A stretch of 13,272 nucleotides of DNA from CALFXN01 sp937957815 (GCA_036788195.1 DAIQNX010000058.1:1-13272); one strand, 5' to 3'. Counted from the first letter of the stretch, positions 6,625-13,240 are shown. The notes: generated from the sequence alone by a model not told the origin. Program-made: numbers and translations.

Positions 6625-7626
6625 TTATTTCTTCGGTTCGGAGATTCCGAACTCGGCCGGAGACTTCTTCGCGCCGCCGGCGTTGTATATGAGCCAGCTC
6701 GCGGTCGATTCGAACTTGTCGAGGAATTTCACGGCCGCCTCCCCAGTACTCCCGTTCGCGAAGCCGCCCGAATTCTTGACGTACTCCGCGAACCTCGGTT
6801 CGCCCATGGCCTTCGTGAACGCGTCGGAAAGCTTCGCGACGACGTCAGCGGGAGTCCCCTTCTTCACGAACACGCCGTAGAACGGACCCCAGGGGAGATA
6901 CTGAGAGTATTCGGGGTAGATCTCCGTGATGGCGGGAACGTCGGGAAGCTGCGGGACGCGCTTCGTCGTGAGGACGGCGAGTCCCCTGAGCCGTCCGGCG
7001 CGGATGTATTCGACGGAGGTCGACAGGGCGAGCGGCATGACGTCGGCGTGCCCTCCCATGACGGCGGTCGCCCCGGGGCCGTCGCCGTCGAACTGGATGT
7101 AGTTGAAGTCCGTTCCGTGAATCGTCTTCATCATCGCGCCGGCGACGTACGGAAGACCGCCGACTCCAGAGGTCGCCATGCGGATCTTTTTGTTTTCCTT
7201 TGCCGCGTCGATGAGTTCCTTCATCGTCTTCCAGGGCGTTTCGGGATTGACGCAGATGACGACGGCGCCCTCGACGGCGACCACGATCGGTTCGAGGTCA
7301 TGGAAGCTCAGCTGGGAGAGGCCGAGAACGCGATAGTTCGCGGGGTTCTCCGCGCCGTACAGAAGCGAGTAGCCGTCCGCCGGGGAATTGACGATGAGCG
7401 TCGTGGCGACGGCTCCGGACGCGCCGACCTTATTCTGGAGGATGATGGTGTTCCCAAGATGCTTTTCGACGAGCGGCGTGATCGCCCGGGCGAAATTGTC
7501 GGTTCCGCCACCCGCCCCCCACATGATGTATCCCTGGAGCGTCTTTTCGGGATACGCCGCACAACAGGCCGAAGCTGCCGAGACCACCAACAGCGCAGAC
7601 AGGAACAGGACGCCGAATCGTTTCAC
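6625..7626 (-). CDS. tctC: TctC/Bug-type tripartite tricarboxylate transporter receptor (copy 2)
   Basis: Periplasmic solute receptor, 333 residues, first of the TTT genes in transcription order. The signal peptide begins MKRFGVLFLSALLVVSAASA, then CCAAYPEK. QGYIMWGAGG and DNFARAITP (31-51) match the paralogue at 3378-4373 almost exactly. PADGYSLLYG, a YLPWGPFYGVFVKKGTP segment and the closing AGGAKKSPAEFGI are also shared. The GTG at 7626 is chosen as start because AAGGGGGA lies about 7 bases upstream and a normal signal peptide begins there; the longer frame is non-signal leader. Cys21-Cys22 near the cleavage site could be a weak lipobox (ASAC), so a lipoprotein is possible, although signal peptidase I cleavage before AYPEK is more likely. 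A strong hairpin separates it from tctB. Confidence 0.93.
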   Translation of the reverse strand: MKRFGVLFLSALLVVSAASACCAAYPEKTLQGYIMWGAGGGTDNFARAITPLVEKHLGNTIILQNKVGASGAVATTLIVNSPADGYSLLYGAENPANYRVLGLSQLSFHDLEPIVVAVEGAVVICVNPETPWKTMKELIDAAKENKKIRMATSGVGGLPYVAGAMMKTIHGTDFNYIQFDGDGPGATAVMGGHADVMPLALSTSVEYIRAGRLRGLAVLTTKRVPQLPDVPAITEIYPEYSQYLPWGPFYGVFVKKGTPADVVAKLSDAFTKAMGEPRFAEYVKNSGGFANGSTGEAAVKFLDKFESTASWLIYNAGGAKKSPAEFGISEPKK

Positions 7627-7693
7627 TTCCAATTCCCCCTTGTATGGATGTGTGTGATTTGGAGCCACATTTCGGTGCGCGTAACACAGCCGG

Positions 7694-7720
7694 GGAGGCG
7701 GCACTTTGATGCGCGCCTCC
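7694..7720. other. intercistronic stem-loop between the aldehyde dehydrogenase and tctC copy 2
   Basis: GGAGGCG (7694-7700) pairs with CGCCTCC (7714-7720) over a 13-nt loop, 11 nt downstream of the aldehyde dehydrogenase stop in the leftward transcript. There is no U tract. The 105-base gap 7627-7731 otherwise holds only the ribosome site of the receptor gene. Confidence 0.4.
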
Positions 7721-7731
7721 TGCGGAGACGA

Positions 7732-9153
7732 TCAGCCTTCCCGCTTGTTCGCCGGATCGAAGAACTCTCCGAAAAGGACCTCCTCGGAGGGGACGTCCGT
7801 CATTATCGGGCGTGCCACCCATGTGCTGTTCATGTAATGCTTGAGCGCGATGTTTTCCGATACCTGGTTTCCGCCCCACGTTCCGCACCCCATGCTCGAC
7901 GTCATCGGCATGCCGTTATTCGCGCTTCCGGCATTCGCCTTCGACTGCGGCTGGCGGACCATAATGCGCGTGACCGGGGCGCGGAGCGCGAGCGCATTGA
8001 TGTGTTCATCGTTGAAGCTGTAGATACCGCAGGAGTGTCCGCGGCCACCCACCTTGTAGATCTCGTCCATCATTTTGAGCGCATTTTCGAATGTGCCCTC
8101 GTACCGGTAGAGTGCAAGCAGAGTCGTGAGTTTTTCGCCCGAGAACTTGTGATCCTTGCCGATTCCGTCGCCAACGACCATGACGAACTTCCGGTCCTCC
8201 GGGATCTCGAATCCCGCCGCCTTGCAGAGCTTCTGCGGAGAGACGGCGACGGTATCGACGATCCGGTGCCCTTCCTCGTCCCACATGGCTTTCCTGAGCA
8301 TCTCGCGCTGTTCGTCGGTCGCGAGATAGCCGCCTTCCTTTTGGAGTTGCTCGACCATTGTGTCATAGATGCCGCCATAGATAATCAGGTTCCCGTCGGC
8401 GGAGCATCCCGATCCGAAGTCCGACGTCTTGCTGATTCGCGTGTTCCTCGCGGCCTCCTCGACATTCGTGGTCTCGTCGAAAATCATCGTGGCGTTCCCC
8501 GCGCCGGAACAGTAGGCGGGCTTCCCCGAACTGTGGGCGGCCTTCGTCATCGCGGGCCCGCCCGTCGCCATGATGAGGTCGCACATCTTCATGGATTCCT
8601 CGACGACGGCCATGTTGACGTCGGAAATGCAGAGCAGGAAATCCTCGGGTTCTCCGATGGACCTGAGTCCGCGTCGCATCATCTCGACGACCTCGTACGT
8701 GGTCTTCCGCGTCCGGGGGTGCGGCGAGAAGACCACGACATCGCGCGCCTTCAGGGCGTAGATGGCCGTGACGATCGGAGTCAGTTCGGGGTTCGTCATC
8801 GGGATCAGGGACGTGATGACGCCCGCGGGTTTCCCGTACCGGACGATGCCCTTCTCCGGAAGCACCTCGATCGGCCCGACGCTCTTCTGCCGCAGCGCGT
8901 CCCGCAGGACACCGAGAATCTTGTGCCGCTTGCCGAATCGTCCGCTCCAGTCTCCCGAACCGCTTTCCTCGACACCCATCTTGCAGAGGCGGTCGAAGTC
9001 CCTCGGATTGCCCGCCGCCCACGCGACGCAGCGGCACATCCGGTCCACGCGCTCCTGGTCGTAGTTTTCGATGATTTTCTCTGCGACGCGGGCTCGCGAA
9101 AAGATCTCCTCCAGCGCCTTCTTCTGGTCTTCCGTTATTTCCCTCTTTGCCAT
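7732..9153 (-). CDS. CoA-acylating aldehyde dehydrogenase, SauS/EutE/AdhE-like
   Basis: Cytoplasmic enzyme of 473 residues that should oxidise an aldehyde to an acyl-CoA with NAD(P)+ and CoA. Features seen: GVITSLIPMTNP (111-122), DLIMATGGPAMTKAAHSSGK (192-211), SGAGNATMIFDET (216-228), the probable catalytic Cys250 in DFGSGCSADGN, and near the C terminus SMGCGTWGGNQVSEN. These are marks of the acylating branch (ethanolamine EutE, AdhE N-terminal half, sulfoacetaldehyde dehydrogenase SauS) rather than of classical aldehyde dehydrogenases, which use a Glu-dependent hydrolytic step. I judge it closest to SauS-type proteins, from memory only. AAGGAG lies 11 bases before the ATG. It follows the ThDP enzyme gene by 47 bases, so its natural substrate is probably the aldehyde released by that enzyme. 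Confidence 0.85.
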   Translation of the reverse strand: MAKREITEDQKKALEEIFSRARVAEKIIENYDQERVDRMCRCVAWAAGNPRDFDRLCKMGVEESGSGDWSGRFGKRHKILGVLRDALRQKSVGPIEVLPEKGIVRYGKPAGVITSLIPMTNPELTPIVTAIYALKARDVVVFSPHPRTRKTTYEVVEMMRRGLRSIGEPEDFLLCISDVNMAVVEESMKMCDLIMATGGPAMTKAAHSSGKPAYCSGAGNATMIFDETTNVEEAARNTRISKTSDFGSGCSADGNLIIYGGIYDTMVEQLQKEGGYLATDEQREMLRKAMWDEEGHRIVDTVAVSPQKLCKAAGFEIPEDRKFVMVVGDGIGKDHKFSGEKLTTLLALYRYEGTFENALKMMDEIYKVGGRGHSCGIYSFNDEHINALALRAPVTRIMVRQPQSKANAGSANNGMPMTSSMGCGTWGGNQVSENIALKHYMNSTWVARPIMTDVPSEEVLFGEFFDPANKREG

Positions 9154-9200
9154 TCGAAAAACATCTCCTTATATATGGCTGCGTGTTTCGATCGGGACTC

Positions 9201-11006
9201 TTACTTCTCCATCCTCCACGGGGTTTCCTCGCCCCAGGACCAGATCCTCCACGGTTTGTCCTCTCCGCGCCTCCGGAAGATATCGTTGATGTTCCAGCAT
9301 CCTTCCGTGACGACCGGGGCGTTCTCCATACGGACGTCGATGACGCACGGCTTTTCGAGCTCGAGCGCCTCCTTCAGGACGGGCTTGAAGTCCTCGGGCC
9401 GCTCGATCCGGTATCCCCGGATGCCGTATGCCTCTGCGATCGCCGCGAAGTCGGGGCTGTAGGGCTGCCCGTCGCGCTCGAAGAGCGTCCCGAACTGGTG
9501 CCGGTAGTGCTGGTTCTCGAGCCCGGCGATGGTGCCGAACGCGCAGTTGTTCATGACGACCCAGACGACCGCGATGTTTTCGACGGCTCCTGTGGCGAAC
9601 GGCGATACATTCGCCCCCATGCCTCCGTCGCCGATGAGAGCGACGACCTTCCGGTCCGGGCGCGCGACTTTGACGCCGAGGGCTGCGGACGGACCATATC
9701 CCATCGTCGCGAGTCCGCCGGGAGCGACGAACGTTCCCGCCTCGTAGATCGGGAACTGCTGCCCGACGCCGTTCTTGTTCCAGCCGACGTCCGCGACGAC
9801 GAATCCGTCGCGCGGGAGCACGTCGCGAAGATCCGCGAGGATACGCTCCGGGCGCATCGGCCATTGCCCCGACTTCCGGGCATCCGCTATCGACGCCTGG
9901 TAGACCGCTTTCTCCCGCGCGATCGCCTGGACGATGTCGGAGCGTTTCACGCCGTTCGGGTACAGTCTCCGGGCGGCAGCGAGAATCGCCTCGAGGGCCA
10001 TCTTCGCGTCGCAGACGGCGCCGATCACGGTCTTGTAGTTGCGGCCGATCTCCTCCTGATTGATGTCGATATGGATGAGTTTCGTCGGGGGAATGTCGAA
10101 CGTCTCGCCGAAGTACCAGGAGCTGCAGTCCGCTTCCGAAAGCCTCGTTCCGATCGCCATCATGACGTCGGCCTTCATGGCCGTGGAATTGTTGAACCCG
10201 GTCCCCCAGAATCCAGTCATGCCGACCGCGAGCGGGTGATCGTCCGGGATGGATCCCTTCCCCATGAGCGTGTAGAGGACGGGGATCTCGAGGTGCGTCG
10301 CGAGTTCCGTGAGGGCGGTCGCGGCCCCCGAGGAAATGACGCCTCCGCCGGGATAGAGGATGGGGTGTTCGGCCTTCGCGAGCATCGTGACGATTTCCGC
10401 CGCGGTCGTCTCATCCAGTCCCGGACGGGGAAGTTTCGGGCAGTTATCGATCCTCTGATCGAAGAAGCGCGTGTCGATTTCCATCGAGAAGAGATCCATC
10501 GGAACGGAGACGAGAACGGGGCCGGGGCGTCCGGTGACCGCAAGGCGAAACGCTTTGTCCATCACTTCCGGCAGGAGCTCCGGACGGTCGACCCGCCACG
10601 CGCGCTTGACGAAGGGGCGATAGATCTCGAACTGGCTCGCGTCCGCGTGCATGTTGACTTCCTGGTGCGGATGCCGTCCGAAGTAGCAGCTCGGAACGTC
10701 GCCTGCGATGACGACGAGCGGGATCGAGTTGAGACCGGCCTCAGCGACGCCGGTCGTCGCGTTGGCGAGCCCCGGCCCCAGATGCGTCAGAAGGACTCCG
10801 GGAAGCGTGCATCCCTTCGCGCGGGCGTATCCGTCGGCCGCGTGGGCCGCGATCTGTTCGTGGCGCACCGAGATGAAACGGATCCGGCTGTCCTTGAGCG
10901 CGTCGAGAAATCCGATGACCGTGTGTCCGCAGAGCCCGAAAATTTTCTCGATTCCCCTCGACTCGAGGAATTTGACGAGCTGGTATGCGACAAGATCCTT
11001 TTTCAT
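9201..11006 (-). CDS. thiamine-diphosphate-dependent enzyme, acetolactate-synthase/2-keto-acid-decarboxylase superfamily
   Basis: Cytoplasmic ThDP enzyme of 601 residues with the full three-domain layout. The N-terminal PYR domain has the catalytic-type Glu50 in SVRHEQIAAHAADGYAR and then HLGPGLANATTG (75-86). A central TPP_M domain includes ILYPGGGVISSGA (216-228) and PTKLIHIDINQEEIGRNY. The C-terminal PP domain has the Mg-ThDP motif GDGGMG (459-464) with Asn486-Asn487, the expected GDG-x24-27-N spacing. Such enzymes decarboxylate, ligate or cleave next to a carbonyl; the family includes acetolactate synthase, oxalyl-CoA decarboxylase, Xsc and the ring hydrolase IolD. The sequence does not look like Xsc. 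GGAGG stands 7 bases before the ATG. It sits between the dehydroquinase and acylating aldehyde dehydrogenase genes, which suggests a keto-acid or diketone cleavage yielding an aldehyde. The reaction is not determined. Confidence 0.9.
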   Translation of the reverse strand: MKKDLVAYQLVKFLESRGIEKIFGLCGHTVIGFLDALKDSRIRFISVRHEQIAAHAADGYARAKGCTLPGVLLTHLGPGLANATTGVAEAGLNSIPLVVIAGDVPSCYFGRHPHQEVNMHADASQFEIYRPFVKRAWRVDRPELLPEVMDKAFRLAVTGRPGPVLVSVPMDLFSMEIDTRFFDQRIDNCPKLPRPGLDETTAAEIVTMLAKAEHPILYPGGGVISSGAATALTELATHLEIPVLYTLMGKGSIPDDHPLAVGMTGFWGTGFNNSTAMKADVMMAIGTRLSEADCSSWYFGETFDIPPTKLIHIDINQEEIGRNYKTVIGAVCDAKMALEAILAAARRLYPNGVKRSDIVQAIAREKAVYQASIADARKSGQWPMRPERILADLRDVLPRDGFVVADVGWNKNGVGQQFPIYEAGTFVAPGGLATMGYGPSAALGVKVARPDRKVVALIGDGGMGANVSPFATGAVENIAVVWVVMNNCAFGTIAGLENQHYRHQFGTLFERDGQPYSPDFAAIAEAYGIRGYRIERPEDFKPVLKEALELEKPCVIDVRMENAPVVTEGCWNINDIFRRRGEDKPWRIWSWGEETPWRMEK

Positions 11007-11056
11007 GAACGCACCTCCGTCGTATTCTCAGTATGTGTTTCTTCGGGAAACCGGTA

Positions 11057-11839
11057 CTACCTGGATGCGGGCGGATACACGACGTCGAGACATTGCCGCA
11101 GTTCCGAAACAGGGATCTGCCCCGGGGCCGACGCCTTGCTGCCGACGGCGAACGTCAGGTCGGACCCGAAGAGTCCTCCCGTGATCCGGCTCACGGCGCC
11201 GAGTTCTCCCATCGACATCGTGATTATCGGGACGTCCGGGAACTCGCGCCGGGCCGACAGAGTCGCCGAAAGAAGGGCGAGAACGTCCTCCTCGGTCCGG
11301 GGCATCGCTGCGAGCTTCGCGACATCGGCCCCCGCTCGGATCTCGGCCGCAAGGGTCGAGAAGAGGACTTCCTTCGGAGGAGTCTTGGCGAAATCGTGGG
11401 AAGAGACGATGAGCGATACGGGGCACTCTTTCAGTGAGTCGTGAACCGCGCGGATCTTCCGGTCTCCGTAGGCCAGTTCGACATCGACGAAGTCGACGAG
11501 CCCGGCCCTTGCGGTTTCGCCGTAGACCGCGAACTTGGCGTCGTCCGGCACCTTCCGGAAACCGCCCTCCCAGTCGCCGCGGCACGTCAGGATGATCGGG
11601 ACGTCGCCCACGATGTTTCGTACCTGTCCGATGACCGAAACGCTTTCGGATACCCGTTCGACAAACTCCCACGCGTCGATGCGCAGTTCGATCGCATCCG
11701 GCGAGATGGACGGAATCGCTCTGGCCTCGCCGAGTATCGCTTCACGGGTCTTTCCGACGAGGGGAACGCATACCAGCGGCAAATTCCCTCCCAGAATCCG
11801 TCCTCTCACGTGAATTGGGCGCCGGGGTTGAGGTCGCAT
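11057..11839 (-). CDS. aroD: type I 3-dehydroquinate dehydratase (AroD-like)
   Basis: Class I dehydroquinase of 260 residues, typical for the family. It removes water from 3-dehydroquinate through a lysine Schiff base to give 3-dehydroshikimate. All key residues are visible: AIELRIDAWE (49-58) with Glu51 and Arg53, TCR (85-87), VDVELAY (118-124), the general-base His148 in IVSSHDF, the Schiff-base Lys175 in DVAKLAAMP, MSMGELGAVSR (208-218) with Arg218, and SAPGQ (237-241). GGAGGG lies 9 bases before the ATG at 11839; an upstream in-frame extension crosses the promoter and was rejected. It is the first gene of the leftward operon, next to a regulated promoter and followed by catabolic rather than aromatic-biosynthesis genes. 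This suggests a degradative role or a relaxed-specificity dehydratase, although housekeeping use cannot be excluded. Confidence 0.93.
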   Translation of the reverse strand: MRPQPRRPIHVRGRILGGNLPLVCVPLVGKTREAILGEARAIPSISPDAIELRIDAWEFVERVSESVSVIGQVRNIVGDVPIILTCRGDWEGGFRKVPDDAKFAVYGETARAGLVDFVDVELAYGDRKIRAVHDSLKECPVSLIVSSHDFAKTPPKEVLFSTLAAEIRAGADVAKLAAMPRTEEDVLALLSATLSARREFPDVPIITMSMGELGAVSRITGGLFGSDLTFAVGSKASAPGQIPVSELRQCLDVVYPPASR

Positions 11840-11865
11840 GAATATTTTCCCTCCAGACTGTGATG

Positions 11866-11882
11866 TTACCGCTAAGCGGAAA
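11866..11882. promoter_or_regulatory. operator-like inverted repeat, site A
   Basis: TTACCGCTAAGCGGAAA, a near-perfect palindrome of form TTwCCGC-NNN-GCGGwAA. It lies about 22-38 bases downstream of the predicted leftward transcription start, inside the aroD 5' leader. That placement suits repression by roadblock. Confidence 0.75.
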
Positions 11883-11909
11883 TGATAACCGAGCTGAAGA
11901 AATGACCTC

Positions 11910-11938
11910 ACAATAAAGAAAAATATAACGGTTGTCAA
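11910..11938 (-). promoter_or_regulatory. sigma-70 promoter for the leftward operon
   Basis: Read on the minus strand, a perfect -35 TTGACA (11938-11933) is followed by a 17-base spacer and the -10 TATTGT (11915-11910). Transcription should start near 11903, about 64 bases before the aroD ATG. It is flanked by sites B (upstream) and A (downstream). Confidence 0.7.
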
Positions 11939-11959
11939 TATGCCGCTGAGCAACAACTG

Positions 11960-11976
11960 ATACCGCTCTGCGGAAA
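11960..11976. promoter_or_regulatory. operator-like inverted repeat, site B
   Basis: ATACCGCTCTGCGGAAA matches site A at every position of both arms except the first. It is centred about 65 bases upstream of the predicted leftward start. A degenerate half-site, GTTGCTCAGCGGCA on the minus strand (11954-11941), lies between it and the -35 box. Confidence 0.7.
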
Positions 11977-12136
11977 AATAAGTCCGTTCGGGTATCGACA
12001 GAAGAAAAGACGATCTTTGCCGAATATTCAATGCGTTCCGTGAAATGCGATTCTGAGACGGTCATCAGGGAAGGAGTCGAGACGAACGTCACCCGATGAG
12101 AGGTGAGGTGCGGGGAGGTATCGAAAGGGATCTGAA

Positions 12137-12153
12137 TTTCCGCTAGGCGGTAA
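12137..12153. promoter_or_regulatory. operator-like inverted repeat, site C
   Basis: TTTCCGCTAGGCGGTAA, which is TTACCGC-CTA-GCGGAAA on the minus strand and so identical to site A in both arms. It ends 10 bases before the rightward -35 box and is centred near -54, a common position for activator contact. Confidence 0.75.
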
Positions 12154-12163
12154 CAATTGCCAT

Positions 12164-12192
12164 TTGACAGAAACTCTCATTCTCGATATCGT
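12164..12192 (+). promoter_or_regulatory. sigma-70 promoter for the rightward lyase gene
   Basis: A perfect -35 TTGACA (12164-12169) is followed by a 17-base spacer and the -10 TATCGT (12187-12192, four of six consensus bases). The predicted start near 12199 gives a leader of about 39 bases before the ATG at 12238. The architecture mirrors the leftward promoter. Confidence 0.65.
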
Positions 12193-12237
12193 GTTCAGGC
12201 GGCGTTGACTGAAATCCTCAGGTTGGGAGGAATGAAG

Positions 12238-13182
12238 ATGGGTATTCGGTGGCCTGAACGGATCATACTGTGTGAGGTTGGTCCCCGGGACGGCCTGCAG
12301 AATGAGCCGACGATGCTGTCCGCGGATCAGAAGGTCGCCCTCATCGAAGGAGTCGTCGATGCGGGGGTGCGGATCGTCGAAATAGGATCCTTCGTTCATC
12401 CGAAAGCCGTTCCCCAGATGGCGAACACGGATGAGGTCGCGAAGAAATTCCGTCGGGTGCAGGGAGTGGAATATCGGGCGCTGGTCGCGAACCTCAAGGG
12501 AGCGGAACGGGCGCTCACGTCGGGGATCACGAAGATCAAACTCACGGTTTCCGCAAGCGAATCGCATGCGATGGCGAATCTCAAAAGAACGCCGCAGGAA
12601 CTCATCGAAGGATTCAAGGAGTGCGTCGGGTTCGCGCGCTCGAATGGAGCCGAGGTTTCGGGAGCCATTTCGACCGCCTTCGGATGTCCGTTCGAGGGAA
12701 AGGTTGCGGTGTCCCAGGTCGCGGACATCGCGTCACGGATGCGCGATCTCGGATTGACGGAACTGTCGCTTTCGGACACGACGGGGATGGCGAATCCGAG
12801 GCAGGTTTTCGACGTCGCGACGCACATGCACGAGACGTTCCCGGATGTCCGGTGGTTTCTGCATTTCCATAATACGAGAGGGATGGCTCTCGCGAACATG
12901 ATTGCGGGGATGCAGGCCGGAATCATCCGGTACGACGCGTCACTCGCGGGACTCGGCGGGTGTCCGTTCGCCCCCGGGGCATCCGGGAACGTTTCGACGG
13001 AGGATGTCCTTCACATGCTTCATGAGATGGGGATCGAAACAGGGATCGATCTCGGGAAAATTCTCGCTCTCGCGGAACGTCTTCAGGAATGGATCGGTCA
13101 CCCGACCGACAGTGCCGTCCTCAGGGCGGGACCCAACAGCCGGCTCGTTGCGCTGAGCAGCGCGAAGAAACAGGAACGTTGA
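12238..13182 (+). CDS. hydroxymethylglutaryl-CoA lyase-type enzyme
   Basis: Cytoplasmic HMGL-like TIM-barrel lyase of 314 residues. HMG-CoA lyase itself cleaves HMG-CoA to acetyl-CoA and acetoacetate; relatives cleave other 3-hydroxyacyl-CoAs such as citramalyl-CoA. Visible motifs: EVGPRDGLQNE (13-23) with catalytic Arg17 and Asp18, the metal-binding HFH at 209-211, the cysteine loop GLGGCPFAPGASGN (238-251) with Cys242 and Asn251, and STED after it. After the metal histidines it reads HNTRG, where classical HMG-CoA lyases have HDTYG, so a different acyl-CoA may be preferred. The start is the second ATG (12238), 7 bases after GGGAGG; the ATG at 12232 is only one base from that site, and a TTG at 12157 precedes the promoter. 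It is transcribed divergently from the operon and shares its operator set, so it probably performs the last carbon-carbon cleavage of the pathway. Confidence 0.88.
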   Translation: MGIRWPERIILCEVGPRDGLQNEPTMLSADQKVALIEGVVDAGVRIVEIGSFVHPKAVPQMANTDEVAKKFRRVQGVEYRALVANLKGAERALTSGITKIKLTVSASESHAMANLKRTPQELIEGFKECVGFARSNGAEVSGAISTAFGCPFEGKVAVSQVADIASRMRDLGLTELSLSDTTGMANPRQVFDVATHMHETFPDVRWFLHFHNTRGMALANMIAGMQAGIIRYDASLAGLGGCPFAPGASGNVSTEDVLHMLHEMGIETGIDLGKILALAERLQEWIGHPTDSAVLRAGPNSRLVALSSAKKQER

Positions 13183-13192
13183 AAAACGGTCG

Positions 13193-13240
13193 GGGCCGGA
13201 GGGAAAAGGCGTGCCGTCGTCGCTCCGCTCCGGCCCTTTT
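13193..13240 (+). terminator. intrinsic terminator after the lyase gene
   Basis: GGGCCGGAG (13193-13201) pairs perfectly with CTCCGGCCC (13228-13236) across a 26-nt loop and is followed at once by TTTT. It starts 10 bases after the lyase stop codon. The remaining bases to the edge (13241-13272) show no feature. Confidence 0.75.

Larger units (their letters stand above)
11840..12237. promoter_or_regulatory. divergent regulatory region between aroD and the HMG-CoA-lyase-type gene
   Basis: This 398-base gap is clearly more AT-rich than its surroundings in 11883-12020. It carries two divergent promoters and three copies of a 17-bp inverted repeat, all listed separately. The stretch 11977-12136 between repeats B and C holds nothing else I can name. 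A 22-codon ATG frame near 12030 lacks a ribosome site and is not called. Confidence 0.8.

Noticed and set aside
6400..9462. Very long rightward open frame (about 1,020 codons) opposite tctB, tctC copy 2 and the aldehyde dehydrogenase
   Set aside because: It is an antisense shadow created by high-GC codon bias. It is very rich in Arg and Asp, has no recognisable domain and lies opposite genes with clear catalytic motifs.
9201..11006. Calling the ThDP enzyme sulfoacetaldehyde acetyltransferase (Xsc)
   Set aside because: The neighbouring SauS-like gene suggested it, but the N-terminal and middle-domain motifs do not look like Xsc as I recall it, and no phosphotransacetylase or sulfite exporter gene is nearby.
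9147..11444. Rightward open frame of 765 codons opposite the ThDP enzyme and part of aroD
   Set aside because: Same antisense artefact: Arg/Asp/Val-rich low-information protein with no motif or ribosome site.
11742..12092. Leftward open frame across the divergent regulatory region
   Set aside because: It overlaps aroD and covers site A, site B and a good promoter; no homology recognised.
12157..12237. TTG start extending the lyase by 27 codons
   Set aside because: The TTG lies upstream of the predicted -35 box and has no ribosome site, while GGGAGG is correctly placed for the ATG at 12238.
12028..12567. Leftward open frame of 179 codons covering the rightward promoter and lyase start
   Set aside because: It overlaps the well-supported lyase gene antisense and shows no domain or Shine-Dalgarno sequence.
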